Positions 25,059 through 33,807 of a stretch of DNA of 64,000 nucleotides are shown here, piece after piece (the stretch's first letter is position 1; each line of letters opens with the position of its first letter). A program made the translations under genes and the position numbers. Source of the DNA: Halomonas campaniensis (GTDB taxonomy: Bacteria; Pseudomonadota; Gammaproteobacteria; Pseudomonadales; Halomonadaceae); assembly GCF_002211105.1 (NCBI RefSeq), contig NZ_JPUA01000034.1, forward strand, positions 546,053 to 610,052, in the 5' to 3' direction. The notes under the pieces were generated by a model that ran no database searches, was not told where the DNA came from, and was given only the letters and a program-made list of their open reading frames with translations.

Positions 25059-26774
25059 ATGACCTCGACTTCTGTCGCCTCGCCGAGCTTCGGCGATCTG
25101 GCTCTTTTGCCTGCCGTTCTGTCTGCTGTTGAATCACAGGGCTATTTAGTTCCCTCGCCGATTCAGGCACAAACCATCCCCGCGCTGCTTGAAGGCCGCG
25201 ATATGCTGGGCCAGGCCCAGACGGGTACCGGCAAAACCGCAGCGTTTGCATTACCGTTACTGTCACGTTTAGAACTGACTCGCCGTGAGCCGCAGGTGCT
25301 GGTAATGGCGCCAACCCGCGAATTGGCTCAGCAAGTAGCTGCTTCGTTTAGCAAGTATGGCCAAAACCTGAAAGGTCTCGAAGTGGCGACCCTATGCGGT
25401 GGTCAAGAGTACCGTGAGCAGTTGGGCGCCCTTAAGCGTGGTGCGCAAGTAGTAGTAGGCACCCCAGGCCGTATCATTGATCACCTGGATCGCGGTAGCC
25501 TGAAGCTTGACGGCCTCTCTGCCCTGGTGCTGGACGAAGCTGATGAAATGTTGCGCATGGGCTTTATCGACGACGTAAAACGCGTGGTTGCCGATACCCC
25601 GAAAGATGCTCAGCGTGTGTTCTTCTCGGCAACACTGCCGACTGAAATCGAGCGCATCGTTAACCGCTACTTGGTTAACCCGGTGAAAGTCGCGATTGAG
25701 TCGGGCACTACGACCGGCGAAAACATCGAACAGCGCATCGTGCGCGTTGATGGCGGCGCTAAGTTGGAAGCGCTTTCGCGTATTCTTGAGGTCGAGCCGG
25801 TCGATGGGGCCATCGTCTTTGTGCGTACCCGTGCAGCTTGTACCACGCTTGTTGAGCAGTTGACTGCGCGTGGCGTTAACGCCGCTGGCCTATCGGGTGA
25901 TCTCGATCAGAGCCTGCGTGAGCGCACCATTACCCGTTTGAAGCGTGGCAAAGTCGACGTGCTGATCGCCACCGACGTGGCAGCCCGTGGTCTTGACGTG
26001 TCGCGCATCACCCACGTTATCAACTATGACCTACCCCAAGACGCGGAAGCCTACACGCACCGTATCGGTCGTACTGGTCGTGCGGGACGTAGCGGTATCG
26101 CGATCACCTTTGCGGGCTTCCGTGAAGGCCGTAAAGTGGGCTGGATGGAGCAGGCAACCGGTCAGAAAATGACCGAAATGCCGCTGCCTGACGAAGCTGC
26201 CATTCGCGCCCATCGTGATGAGGTCTTCCATCAGCGTGTTCTTGCTTCCTTGACCAAAGGCGCCGAAGAGCAGCGTGCGCTGATTGAGCGTCTGATCGAA
26301 GAGGGTCATGACCCGATCGAGCTGACTTGTGCGTTTGCCGCTATGGCCCGTGCTGACGAAGCGCCGATCGGTCGCCTACAGGCGCCGCGCAAAGAGAAGC
26401 CTTCGCGTGATGGCGCGCCAGCCGGTAAGCCGGGTGCTCGTCGTGAACGCACTAGCGGCCCGACCGAAGGCATGACGCGTTACCGTGTATCGGTTGGTCA
26501 TAAAGATGGCGTTAAGCCGGGTCAACTAGTCGGCGCTCTGGCTAATGAAGGTGGTATTGAAGGCGCACGTATCGGCCGTATCGATATTCGCAACGCTTTC
26601 TCTGTGGTCGAACTGCCGAGCGGTTTGCCTGCGACGATTCTGACCAAGATGGCCCGTGCCCGTGTGGCCGGCCGTCCGCTGGAAATCAGCGAAGACAGCG
26701 CACCGGCTGAGCGCGCTCCGCGCCGCCGTCGTGATGAAGGCGATGCGCCGGTTCGTCGTCGCGAACGCGCCTAA
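25059..26774 (+). CDS. deaD: ATP-dependent DEAD-box RNA helicase DeaD/CsdA
   Basis: RNA helicase of 571 residues acting in ribosome assembly and mRNA turnover, especially in the cold. All core motifs are present: Q motif SPIQAQTIPALLEGRD, I AQTGTGKTAAFALP, Ia PTRELAQQ, Ib TPGRIIDHL, II LDEADEML, III FSATLP, IV AIVFVRTRA, V ATDVAARGLDV, VI HRIGRTGRAGRSG. After the core come a basic linker and a DbpA-like RNA-binding domain (TRYRVSVGHKDGVKPGQLVGALANEGGIEGARIGRIDIRNAFSVVELP, about 475-525) and an Arg-rich tail. Slightly shorter than E. coli DeaD (629). AAGGTG precedes ATG. Confidence 0.95.
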   Translation: MTSTSVASPSFGDLALLPAVLSAVESQGYLVPSPIQAQTIPALLEGRDMLGQAQTGTGKTAAFALPLLSRLELTRREPQVLVMAPTRELAQQVAASFSKYGQNLKGLEVATLCGGQEYREQLGALKRGAQVVVGTPGRIIDHLDRGSLKLDGLSALVLDEADEMLRMGFIDDVKRVVADTPKDAQRVFFSATLPTEIERIVNRYLVNPVKVAIESGTTTGENIEQRIVRVDGGAKLEALSRILEVEPVDGAIVFVRTRAACTTLVEQLTARGVNAAGLSGDLDQSLRERTITRLKRGKVDVLIATDVAARGLDVSRITHVINYDLPQDAEAYTHRIGRTGRAGRSGIAITFAGFREGRKVGWMEQATGQKMTEMPLPDEAAIRAHRDEVFHQRVLASLTKGAEEQRALIERLIEEGHDPIELTCAFAAMARADEAPIGRLQAPRKEKPSRDGAPAGKPGARRERTSGPTEGMTRYRVSVGHKDGVKPGQLVGALANEGGIEGARIGRIDIRNAFSVVELPSGLPATILTKMARARVAGRPLEISEDSAPAERAPRRRRDEGDAPVRRRERA

Positions 26775-26833
26775 GTCTTTATCAGTGTAAGGATTAATCA
26801 GCTGCCGCCAAGTGGCAACTGAGTAATTCTCAA

Positions 26834-26871
26834 ACGCCCCCGCCCCTTTACTGGTGCGGGGGCGTTTTTTT
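26834..26871 (+). terminator. Terminator of deaD
   Basis: ACGCCCCCGC and GCGGGGGCGT form a perfect 10-bp stem with a 12-nt loop followed by seven T's, a strong Rho-independent terminator between deaD and the endonuclease V gene. Confidence 0.92.
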
Positions 26872-26910
26872 GCTACCTTATTCATCATTAACCGTTTCAT
26901 GGAGGAAACC

Positions 26911-27597
26911 ATGCCCGCACCATTACACGAATGGAATCTGGCCCCCAAGGAAGCGATGGCGCTGCAGTCGCAGTTGGCCAAGCGCTTGGAAATGACTGAT
27001 CGTCTAGCGCCGGTAACGCATATCGCCGGGGTGGATATTGGTTTTGAAGAGGGTGGCGAAATCACCCGGGCAGCGGTGGTGGTATTGAAGTGGGATCCTG
27101 CCACTGCACCCGATTTAAGCGTGGTAGAGCAGGTGGTGCACCGCGAGCCCACCCGTATGGCCTACATCCCCGGTTTGCTTTCGTTTCGCGAAATCCCCGC
27201 CGCGCTAGGGGCGTTTGAAAAACTCAGCGTGATGCCGGAACTGGTGATGGTCGATGGCCAAGGGGTTGCCCACCCACGACGGTTAGGGGTGGCCGCTCAC
27301 TTGGGGCTATGGCTGGATTTGCCCACCATTGGGATTGCCAAGTCACGTCTCTATGGTCAACACGCTGAGGTGGGCGAGCAGCGCGGCGACTGGGTACCGC
27401 TTGACGCGGGGCAGGAAACCATTGGCGCCGTTTTACGCTCCCGCGCCAAGGTGAAACCCGTGTATGTATCGCCTGGCCACCGCATCACGCTTGAAACCTC
27501 GATGGCGTGGGTGATGCGCTGCTTAGGGCGCACCAAGCTACCTGAGCCAACACGGCTGGCGGATCGGCTGGCCTCGCGGCGTGATCAGCGTAAGTAG
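26911..27597 (+). CDS. nfi: Endonuclease V
   Basis: DNA repair enzyme of 228 residues that cuts near deoxyinosine. Conserved blocks: ITHIAGVDIGFEEGG (metal-binding Asp), YIPGLLSFREIPAALGAFEKL, PELVMVDGQGVAHPRRLGVAAHLGLWLDLPTIGIAKSRLYG, and VYVSPGHRITLETS. Length equals E. coli Nfi (about 223). ATG 26911 is chosen since GGAGGAAACC directly precedes it; the longer in-frame start at 26854 lies inside the deaD terminator. Confidence 0.95.
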   Translation: MPAPLHEWNLAPKEAMALQSQLAKRLEMTDRLAPVTHIAGVDIGFEEGGEITRAAVVVLKWDPATAPDLSVVEQVVHREPTRMAYIPGLLSFREIPAALGAFEKLSVMPELVMVDGQGVAHPRRLGVAAHLGLWLDLPTIGIAKSRLYGQHAEVGEQRGDWVPLDAGQETIGAVLRSRAKVKPVYVSPGHRITLETSMAWVMRCLGRTKLPEPTRLADRLASRRDQRK

Positions 27598-27627
27598 ACG
27601 GCTTTTGTTAAGGTTTGTTGCTAGAAA

Positions 27628-28344
27628 CTATACGAACGCCAAAAAGCGACGCAGCAGGCTGGTAGCATCATGACAGTCGACAATGTTCGCCAACAGAGCG
27701 TCGGGCTCTTCGCCTTGGTCGCGTAGGGCGGCGCGTTGGCGCTCAAGGTAGGCGCGCATCACTGGCGCCGTAAACTCGGGGTGAAACTGCACGCTCCACT
27801 GGCGCGGGCCGTAGCGCAGCGCCTGGTGGGCGTCGTGGCTGTTATGGGCCAGCACCGTGCAGCCGTGAGGCGCCTGCATCACCGACTGAGCGTGGGTCAG
27901 GTGGGCGGCAAAACTTTCCGGTAGCTGGCTAAACAGCGGGTCTTGCTGGCCCGCTTGAGTAAGTCGCACGGTGCGCGTGCCCGATTCCCGGCCCGCCGGG
28001 TGGTAGTCGCTCACACCTCCAAAAGCGGCGGCCATTAACTGGTGGCCATAGCAAACGCCTAGCATAGGAATGTCGTTTGCCAATGCCTCTTGCAGCCACG
28101 GCTTAAGTGCCTCGCTCCAGGGCTCAGCCTCGCTGACCATGCTGTGCGAGCCCGTAATCACCATACCCGCGAGTGTATTAAGCTCAGGAGCGCTGGGTTG
28201 GCGGGTTGCATCCCACACCTGTAAATCTAAATGTGCCGGTAAAGCCGTGCTAAGCTGCTTTTCAAATAGCGTTTCAAAATCACCGTGCTGGTCGACAACT
28301 TCCGGAAAAGCGTCGCCGGTTTTAACGATTAATACGCAGGCCAT
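27628..28344 (-). CDS. Class I glutamine amidotransferase (GMP synthase-like domain protein)
   Basis: Stand-alone triad-type amidotransferase domain of 238 residues. The catalytic Cys is in MLGVCYGHQLMAAAFGG and the His-Glu pair in WSVQFHPEFTAPVMRAYLE; LAGMVITGSHSMVSE is the oxyanion strand. Members of this COG0518 group are often annotated as GMP synthase-like glutamine amidotransferases but lack the synthetase half and have uncertain roles (some hydrolyse gamma-glutamyl compounds). ATG 28344 has GAGGGAG upstream, so the 116-codon N-terminal extension in frame is rejected. Convergent with nfi, divergent from tpx. Confidence 0.87.
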   Translation of the reverse strand: MACVLIVKTGDAFPEVVDQHGDFETLFEKQLSTALPAHLDLQVWDATRQPSAPELNTLAGMVITGSHSMVSEAEPWSEALKPWLQEALANDIPMLGVCYGHQLMAAAFGGVSDYHPAGRESGTRTVRLTQAGQQDPLFSQLPESFAAHLTHAQSVMQAPHGCTVLAHNSHDAHQALRYGPRQWSVQFHPEFTAPVMRAYLERQRAALRDQGEEPDALLANIVDCHDATSLLRRFLAFV

Positions 28345-28494
28345 ATCACTCCCTCGGTAGGATGAAACGCAAACATTGAACAAAGGCCTTTCAGGAACAG
28401 CGCAAAGGCGTGAAGATAGCCTATCATGGCTTCTCAGTTGGTAAGAACGAGTTGGTAAGAACGCATTAATTATTAACGTCATAAGGAGACAATA

Positions 28495-28995
28495 ATGCAA
28501 CAGATTACCCGCGCAGGCGAACCGCTGGATGTGGCGGGCACGCTGCCCGCAAAAGGGCAGGCGGCACCTGAAATGACGCTGACCAATACCGAGCTGCAAG
28601 ACGTTACCCTCGATACCTATGCAGGCAAGCGCAAGGTGCTCAATATCATTCCCAGTGTGGATACGCCCACCTGTGCTATGTCCACGCGTCACTTTAATGA
28701 GCTGGCGTCTAATCTTGATGACACCGTGGTATTGGTCGTCTCTGCGGACTTACCCTTCGCAGCTAAACGCTTTTGTGGCGCAGAAGGGCTGGATAACGTC
28801 GAAACGCTATCGACTTTCCGCCATCCCGAGTTTCGCGAAGCCTGGGGCGTGGCGCTGTGTAACAACCCCATGGAAGGCCTTTGCGCTCGTGCCGTCGTGG
28901 TGCTGGATGCCGACAACCGGGTGCTGCACAGCGAGCTGGTGAGCGAGTTAAAGAACGAGCCTGACTACGAGACTGCCTTGGCGGTGCTGAACTAG
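28495..28995 (+). CDS. tpx: Thiol peroxidase (atypical 2-Cys peroxiredoxin)
   Basis: Antioxidant enzyme of 166 residues reducing alkyl hydroperoxides with thioredoxin. The peroxidatic Cys is in IPSVDTPTCAMSTRHFNE (about residue 61) and the resolving Cys in AAKRFCGAEGLDNVETLSTFRH (about residue 95), the Tpx arrangement. Length matches the family. A good ribosome site (AAGGAGACAAT) precedes ATG. It stands alone, with divergent and convergent neighbours. Confidence 0.96.
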   Translation: MQQITRAGEPLDVAGTLPAKGQAAPEMTLTNTELQDVTLDTYAGKRKVLNIIPSVDTPTCAMSTRHFNELASNLDDTVVLVVSADLPFAAKRFCGAEGLDNVETLSTFRHPEFREAWGVALCNNPMEGLCARAVVVLDADNRVLHSELVSELKNEPDYETALAVLN

Positions 28996-29000
28996 CTCGT

Positions 29001-29675
29001 CTACCGTTTTGCATGCCGCTGTGACGCCCTCACCAGCGCACGAATCAGGCGCTGCTGGGGGCGGTTAAATATCAGCCACTCAGGGTGCCACTGCACGCCA
29101 ATCAAGAAGTCGTGCTCCCGCGACTCAATTCCTTGCACCAAACCATCTCTGTCCCGTGCAACGATTTCAATCCCTTTGCCCGCCTGATAAACGGCTTGAT
29201 GATGCAGGCTGTTAACCCGGCACCAAGTGACCCCTAACAGACGGTGCAGCTTACTCGCTCCCACGATATCAACGGTTTTGCGCGGTAGTACGGTGCGGCG
29301 TCTTTTTAGCCCCTCATGGGTGGTGTAGATATCCGGATCCAGGGTGCCGCCAAGATGCACGTTGATTAATTGTGCCCCTCGGCAAATACCCAGCACCGGT
29401 GTATGCAGCGGAATAAAGCGTTCAAGTAGGGCTAGTTCCAGCTCGTCCCGTGCCGGGTCTAAGCGAACATCCAACTGCACTTCGCCACCGTAGAGGTGGG
29501 CCTGGATATCGTCACCGCCGCCAATGATCAAGCCGTCCAGGCTTTCAGGCTTCGGGCGCGAAGGGGACAGCCGTAGCGGTTTGCCGCCATGCCGCCAGAC
29601 GGCAAACCAATCAAACCACCAGGCGAGGTGGCTTTTTTGGTCAGAGGTGGTAATTCCGATAAGCGGCCGAGTCAT
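29001..29675 (-). CDS. Class I glutamine amidotransferase, peptidase C26 (gamma-glutamyl hydrolase) type
   Basis: Amidotransferase/gamma-glutamyl hydrolase domain of 224 residues. GLIIGGGDDIQAHLYGG near 50-66 is the PuuD-type signature; the nucleophile is in VLGICRGAQLINVHLGGTL (Cys near 98); the histidines appear in NSLHHQAV and GVQWHPEWL. It follows the amidoligase gene on the same strand after 60 bp, so the two form a probable operon. Other PuuD proteins hydrolyse gamma-glutamyl-GABA, but no putrescine genes are nearby, and the pairing points to processing or supply of a gamma-glutamyl or amide product of the amidoligase. Specific substrate unknown. Confidence 0.88.
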   Translation of the reverse strand: MTRPLIGITTSDQKSHLAWWFDWFAVWRHGGKPLRLSPSRPKPESLDGLIIGGGDDIQAHLYGGEVQLDVRLDPARDELELALLERFIPLHTPVLGICRGAQLINVHLGGTLDPDIYTTHEGLKRRRTVLPRKTVDIVGASKLHRLLGVTWCRVNSLHHQAVYQAGKGIEIVARDRDGLVQGIESREHDFLIGVQWHPEWLIFNRPQQRLIRALVRASQRHAKR

Positions 29676-29735
29676 GCGGATAGTTACTCACTGTGACAGG
29701 AAATGAAGGATGTGAAACGAGGGGCTGCAAAAACG

Positions 29736-30746
29736 CTAGCGCTTACGACGAAGCCAACGAACCAGCTTCTCTTTTACGCGGATCAGCATCGGTCGGTTAT
29801 GGTCGGCAATATACTCAGCGCAGCGAGCAAGCAACACCTCGGAATTAGCGGCAAGTTTCTCAACTTCCACCCAGCGATTCCACTCGGTCACTGAGCCCCA
29901 CCCCGGCTGGGAAAGCTGAGCGTTGGGTAAGCGGTAGTGAAAGGTGGGGCGCGGCTTGGTAAGCTGCGTATGCAGTAATTCATGAGAGTGGTCGGGGCGT
30001 AGATAGGCAAATAGCGGCAGCATATCCAGCTCGCGATTGCGGGTTGGATTGTGGTGCAAGTAGTCGTCAATCAGTGTATCGAGATCAGGCGAATAGCGGC
30101 TATCCAGTACTTTTAGTGCATAAGCTTTGTGGAATGGATTGGCGTGGGGCAGCATCTCTCGGGTAATGTCGACTTTAATTTCGTCGCGCAGCCAGCCAGC
30201 CAGCAGCAAGTAAGCGCGCAGCATAGCGAGTAAGTAGTCAACGTCAAAGCGCTCCACTTCAGGGTTTAGGTGTAAACCAAACCCATACAGCAGGCTGGCA
30301 TCGGTGCCCTTAGCGCCGTGTTCACGCAGGGCTTCAAACAGCGCGTCTAACTCTTCCAGCTCATTCCAGGGTATCGGTGGGCAAACGATTTCGGTAGGTA
30401 CCAGACCGGTGACCATATCACCGATCAGTTCGCGGGTTTTTTGATGAAATTCGACTCGTCGCTGGTGCTGATGACGTGCCCACTCGCTATCTTCAGCGAG
30501 CGGAACGTCGACCAGTGACTTATCGGGATGCGCGTACTGGGTGTCGAGTTCGATACCAAACTCACCCCAGCGGGTATCTTCAACGAGTAGCCGATGGGGG
30601 CTTACCACGTTAAGCTCCCCGCCAAATAGCTCGCGTACGATCATCGCCGTGTCTCGGGGCGGCAGGCCAGCGAATTCAATTTCGATGCCAACTTGCCGGG
30701 TTTTCCCGTGGCTATTTAAGCGATTAGGCGGAGCTTGTAGCGTCAT
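29736..30746 (-). CDS. Amidoligase family protein (Amidoligase_2, glutamine-synthetase-like fold)
   Basis: Predicted ATP-dependent amide ligase of 336 residues. The family opening QVGIEIEFAGLP (GIEIEF, residues about 18-29) matches the metal-binding first strand of glutamine-synthetase-like amidoligases; later GIELDTQY, TEIVCPPIPWNELEELDALFEALREHGAKGTDASLLYGFGLHLNPEV supplies the second acidic and His-containing metal strand. A basic tail ends WLRRKR. This family was described by comparative genomics as making amide or peptide-like bonds in unknown metabolites or proteins, often beside C26 amidotransferases as here. No target peptide gene is visible in the operon. Confidence 0.85.
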   Translation of the reverse strand: MTLQAPPNRLNSHGKTRQVGIEIEFAGLPPRDTAMIVRELFGGELNVVSPHRLLVEDTRWGEFGIELDTQYAHPDKSLVDVPLAEDSEWARHQHQRRVEFHQKTRELIGDMVTGLVPTEIVCPPIPWNELEELDALFEALREHGAKGTDASLLYGFGLHLNPEVERFDVDYLLAMLRAYLLLAGWLRDEIKVDITREMLPHANPFHKAYALKVLDSRYSPDLDTLIDDYLHHNPTRNRELDMLPLFAYLRPDHSHELLHTQLTKPRPTFHYRLPNAQLSQPGWGSVTEWNRWVEVEKLAANSEVLLARCAEYIADHNRPMLIRVKEKLVRWLRRKR

Positions 30747-30878
30747 CTCGACATCCTTGAGGTGAACGTTTAGGTTTCCAGCCTATCATAGTCACGCGTT
30801 AAGACTGTGCGTATTGCTGGCGTAGCGGCGGCAGACGATAAGCAGAGCGCCATTTAAGCTAATTTTCAGGAGTAAGGC

Positions 30879-33383
30879 GTGCGACAGCACTGGTTAATCA
30901 ACTCGCTAATAGGCGTTGTCTTGTTTGTGCTAGCAAGTCTGACAGTGACGAGCATGGCAATCACCCAGGCTCAGGCGCAAACGGTGTCGCTGCCCGGACT
31001 TGGCAGCGGTTCCGAAGAGCAAACGACCGAGGTTAGCGGCGAAGAGTTTCAGCGTTCGCTAAATGACGTCATCACTCTGCTCGAAAACGAGCAGCAGCGC
31101 AGCGAGTTGCTTAAATCGCTACGCGAGCTCCAGGTCACCGCTGACGCTGCCAGTGAGGATGAGGGCGTGGTGCGCCAAGGGCTGCTGGGTGCTCTTGCCG
31201 ATACCTTGAGTGACTTGGGTGACCAAGCTGAGGCGAGTGGTTCCCCCATAGATGAGTGGGCGCGCCAACTGGCGCAAGGTGCTGAAGATTTGCGCGCGCT
31301 TAACGATGATGCCGACCAGGGCGAGGCCATTCGCGCGGTGGCCGAGGGGGCCGTGCTGGCCTTTATATGGGGGGTACTGCTGGTCGTCATGATTGCCTTT
31401 GGGCGTATGGTGGCTACCCGCCGGGAGTGGCCACTGGATCTCCCCAGGGATCCTAAGGGCTGGTTGATGGCAGTGCACTTCTTACGGCGTATGCTGCCCT
31501 GGGCGTTGTCGTTTGCCATCACGCTGGGCATTGGACAAGTGTTGCCCGATAGTCCTGGGCGAACGCTGGTGCTGGTGGTGGCCTATATTTGCGTGTGTGG
31601 CCGGGCCCTCTCGGTGGTGTTTGAAACGGTCATCGCGTTCTTTAGCCGTGGCCACCGGTTTACCGCGGTTCAACTGCTTCAACAACGTGCGCTGCGCGGG
31701 CTGTTTGTGATTGGTGCCTTGATTGCGTTGGGCGATGCGGTTAACTCCTCTCGTTTGGTGGAAATGCTGGGCAGTGAGCTGTCGAGCCTGGTGTCGGTAC
31801 TTTCCAATATGCTGGCGGCGCTGTTCGCGGCGCGGTTTATTATCAAATTCAAACGGCCTGTGCGCCATTTGATTTGCAACCGCCCCTTCAAGCAGCGGCG
31901 TGATGCCAGCACCGCGGTCGAAATGATTCGCTCCTTGGGGGGGCTCTGGCACATCCCGGCGCTGTTACTGGTGAGTGGTTCGCTGCTGGCGATCTTTATC
32001 ACCGTGGGGGATGTGGGTACCGCCCTGGCGCGCTCGATTATTTCTGCCAGCCTGTTGGTGCTTACGTTGGTGGTCACTGGGTTATTACGCCGCCAGGCTG
32101 AGCGGATGGGCAAACGTCGTCACCGCCACCGCCAGAGCCAGTACCGTAAGCGTTTGGAGCGTTTTGGTTTTGTGCTGGCACATATCTGTTCTTGGATGGT
32201 GTTTGCTGAGCTCTCCATGCAAGTTTGGGGCAGTTCTTTCTTTGGTTTGGGCCAGCAGGCGGTCGCCAGTGCACGGATTGGTCAAGCACTGGTGAGCCTT
32301 GGCGCCACCGTGCTCCTGGCATGGCTAGTGTGGATCTTTGCCGATACCGCCATTCAGCGAGCCCTGACATCTTCGGCACGCTCTCGTGGGCGGCGGGTCA
32401 ATCAGGCGCGGGCGCAAACCATTACGCCGATGATTCGCAATGTCATCTTCGTCACCATTTTGATTATTGCCTTCATCGCTGGGCTGGCGAATTTGGGTGT
32501 CAATGTCACGCCGCTGCTAGCCGGTGCCGGTGTTATCGGTCTAGCGATTGGTTTTGGTGCCCAGACGTTAGTACAGGATTTGATCACCGGTATTTTTATC
32601 TTGATTGAGGATTCGCTGGCGGTCGATGACTTCGTGCAGATCAATAACCATATGGGTACGGTCGAGGGGCTGACGCTGCGCACCGTGCGGCTGCGCGATT
32701 TGGATGGGATAGTGCATATCATCACCTTCAGCCGCATTGAGTCGATTCATAACATGTCACGCCAGTTCGGCATTGCGCTGATGCGTATCCGCATTCCCTT
32801 TGATATGAAAATCGACGATGCGATTACGCTGATGCAGGAGACTGCCCAGGAACTGCGCCGTGACCCGATGATGCGTCACTACATCTGGTCGCCTCTGGAG
32901 ATGCAGGGCGTTCAGGGTTTTGAAGATGGCTGCCCCATTTTACGTATGCGCTTTCGCACCGCGCCGGAGATGCAGTGGGATGTTTCACGGGCGTTTAACC
33001 TGCTGCTGAAGCAGCGTATGGAAGATCAACAGATTGACCTGGGCATACCGCGTCTCAGCGTGAGTATGGAAGCGCGCGCCGAAGACCGTATGGAGGCCAC
33101 CGCGGGGACTTCGTTCTCTTTGGAAAAAGACTCGCCGGAGAGCGGACAGAACGGTGATGAAGCTGGGCAGGAGAGCGAATCAAACGATGGGCATCATAAG
33201 CAACCGGCGCCGCCGAAGCCCGCGCCGCGTCCGACAAAAGCCGAGATACGCCAGGACGAGCAGGCGCGCAAGCACGATAAGACGGCTAATCGGGCAGCCT
33301 CACATCGGCAAACGGCCCATGCACAGGGCGAGCCCCAGGGCGATACCTATGCCAGCCCCGGCGGCGAACACGGCGATGAGTAG
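30879..33383 (+). CDS. Large mechanosensitive channel, MscS family
   Basis: Inner-membrane channel of 834 residues that would open under hypo-osmotic stress. A signal-like segment (about 10-33) precedes a periplasmic helical domain (about 40-145), then about ten transmembrane helices. The MscS core (about 510-750) has the pore helix NVTPLLAGAGVIGLAIGFGAQTLVQDLITGIFILIEDSLAVDDFVQI and the following beta domain (GTVEGLTLRTVRLRDLDGIVHII). A long charged C-terminal tail (about 755-834) is rich in His, Glu, Pro and Lys. Start is GTG with AGGAG upstream. Size resembles YbdG/MscK-type proteins rather than the 286-residue MscS. The last 84 bp overlap the convergent J-like gene. Confidence 0.93.
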   Translation: MRQHWLINSLIGVVLFVLASLTVTSMAITQAQAQTVSLPGLGSGSEEQTTEVSGEEFQRSLNDVITLLENEQQRSELLKSLRELQVTADAASEDEGVVRQGLLGALADTLSDLGDQAEASGSPIDEWARQLAQGAEDLRALNDDADQGEAIRAVAEGAVLAFIWGVLLVVMIAFGRMVATRREWPLDLPRDPKGWLMAVHFLRRMLPWALSFAITLGIGQVLPDSPGRTLVLVVAYICVCGRALSVVFETVIAFFSRGHRFTAVQLLQQRALRGLFVIGALIALGDAVNSSRLVEMLGSELSSLVSVLSNMLAALFAARFIIKFKRPVRHLICNRPFKQRRDASTAVEMIRSLGGLWHIPALLLVSGSLLAIFITVGDVGTALARSIISASLLVLTLVVTGLLRRQAERMGKRRHRHRQSQYRKRLERFGFVLAHICSWMVFAELSMQVWGSSFFGLGQQAVASARIGQALVSLGATVLLAWLVWIFADTAIQRALTSSARSRGRRVNQARAQTITPMIRNVIFVTILIIAFIAGLANLGVNVTPLLAGAGVIGLAIGFGAQTLVQDLITGIFILIEDSLAVDDFVQINNHMGTVEGLTLRTVRLRDLDGIVHIITFSRIESIHNMSRQFGIALMRIRIPFDMKIDDAITLMQETAQELRRDPMMRHYIWSPLEMQGVQGFEDGCPILRMRFRTAPEMQWDVSRAFNLLLKQRMEDQQIDLGIPRLSVSMEARAEDRMEATAGTSFSLEKDSPESGQNGDEAGQESESNDGHHKQPAPPKPAPRPTKAEIRQDEQARKHDKTANRAASHRQTAHAQGEPQGDTYASPGGEHGDE

Positions 33384-33731
33384 CCATGGCCCACGTAATC
33401 GGCGCCAGCGGTTGTACAGCGAGACCGCGTGGCTAACGCGGTCAACCAGTTCGTCGTGACGGGCAATAGCGTGGTCGGGGGGCAGTGAAAAGTCGTTAGC
33501 GACATCGCCCTGCCAGTGGGCACCGTGGCTGAGCCCAAGGCGTGCGCGTAGCCTGCCAATATCACTGACGGTGTCGTGCAGCGTATCGTAGGTTTCGCGG
33601 CGTTCGGCAACCGCGAACACCGCCTCAGCATCCTGGCGTAGCGCGCTGTGCTGGCAGCTAGCCACAGCTTGGCTGATTTCCTGGTCGTTGGCCTCGGGGG
33701 AAACGGCGAGGCGCTGATACAAATCGCGCAT
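33300..33731 (-). CDS. J-domain-like membrane protein lacking HPD
   Basis: Protein of 143 residues whose N-terminus resembles a DnaJ domain (MRDLYQRLAVSPEANDQEISQAVASCQHSAL ... AVAERRETYDTLHDT), including the KRxxYD-like end, but the Hsp70-activating HPD is absent. A single hydrophobic helix (about 118-139, LLIAVFAAGAGIGIALGLAL) would anchor the C-terminus. Being next to a J-domain gene on the same strand supports it being real. Its 3' end overlaps the 3' end of the mscS gene on the other strand by 84 bp. No obvious ribosome site precedes ATG 33731. A regulator of a DnaK system by decoy is conceivable, but no function is known. Confidence 0.6.
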   Translation of the reverse strand: MRDLYQRLAVSPEANDQEISQAVASCQHSALRQDAEAVFAVAERRETYDTLHDTVSDIGRLRARLGLSHGAHWQGDVANDFSLPPDHAIARHDELVDRVSHAVSLYNRWRRLRGPWLLIAVFAAGAGIGIALGLALCMGRLPM

Positions 33732-33807
33732 AGGGGGCTGTTGTTTCTCTTAGAACTCGTTTCTTGTGAACCGGCGCATAGTGCGAAACGTATAGCGTCA
33801 CATGGTC

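Noticed and set aside
26854-26910. N-terminal extension of endonuclease V
   Set aside because: The longer start falls within the deaD terminator; GGAGGAAACC precedes ATG 26911, which also gives the normal family length.
27628-28692. 354-codon version of the glutamine amidotransferase gene
   Set aside because: The first 116 codons lack homology to the family, cover the tpx promoter region, and a strong ribosome site precedes the internal ATG at 28344.
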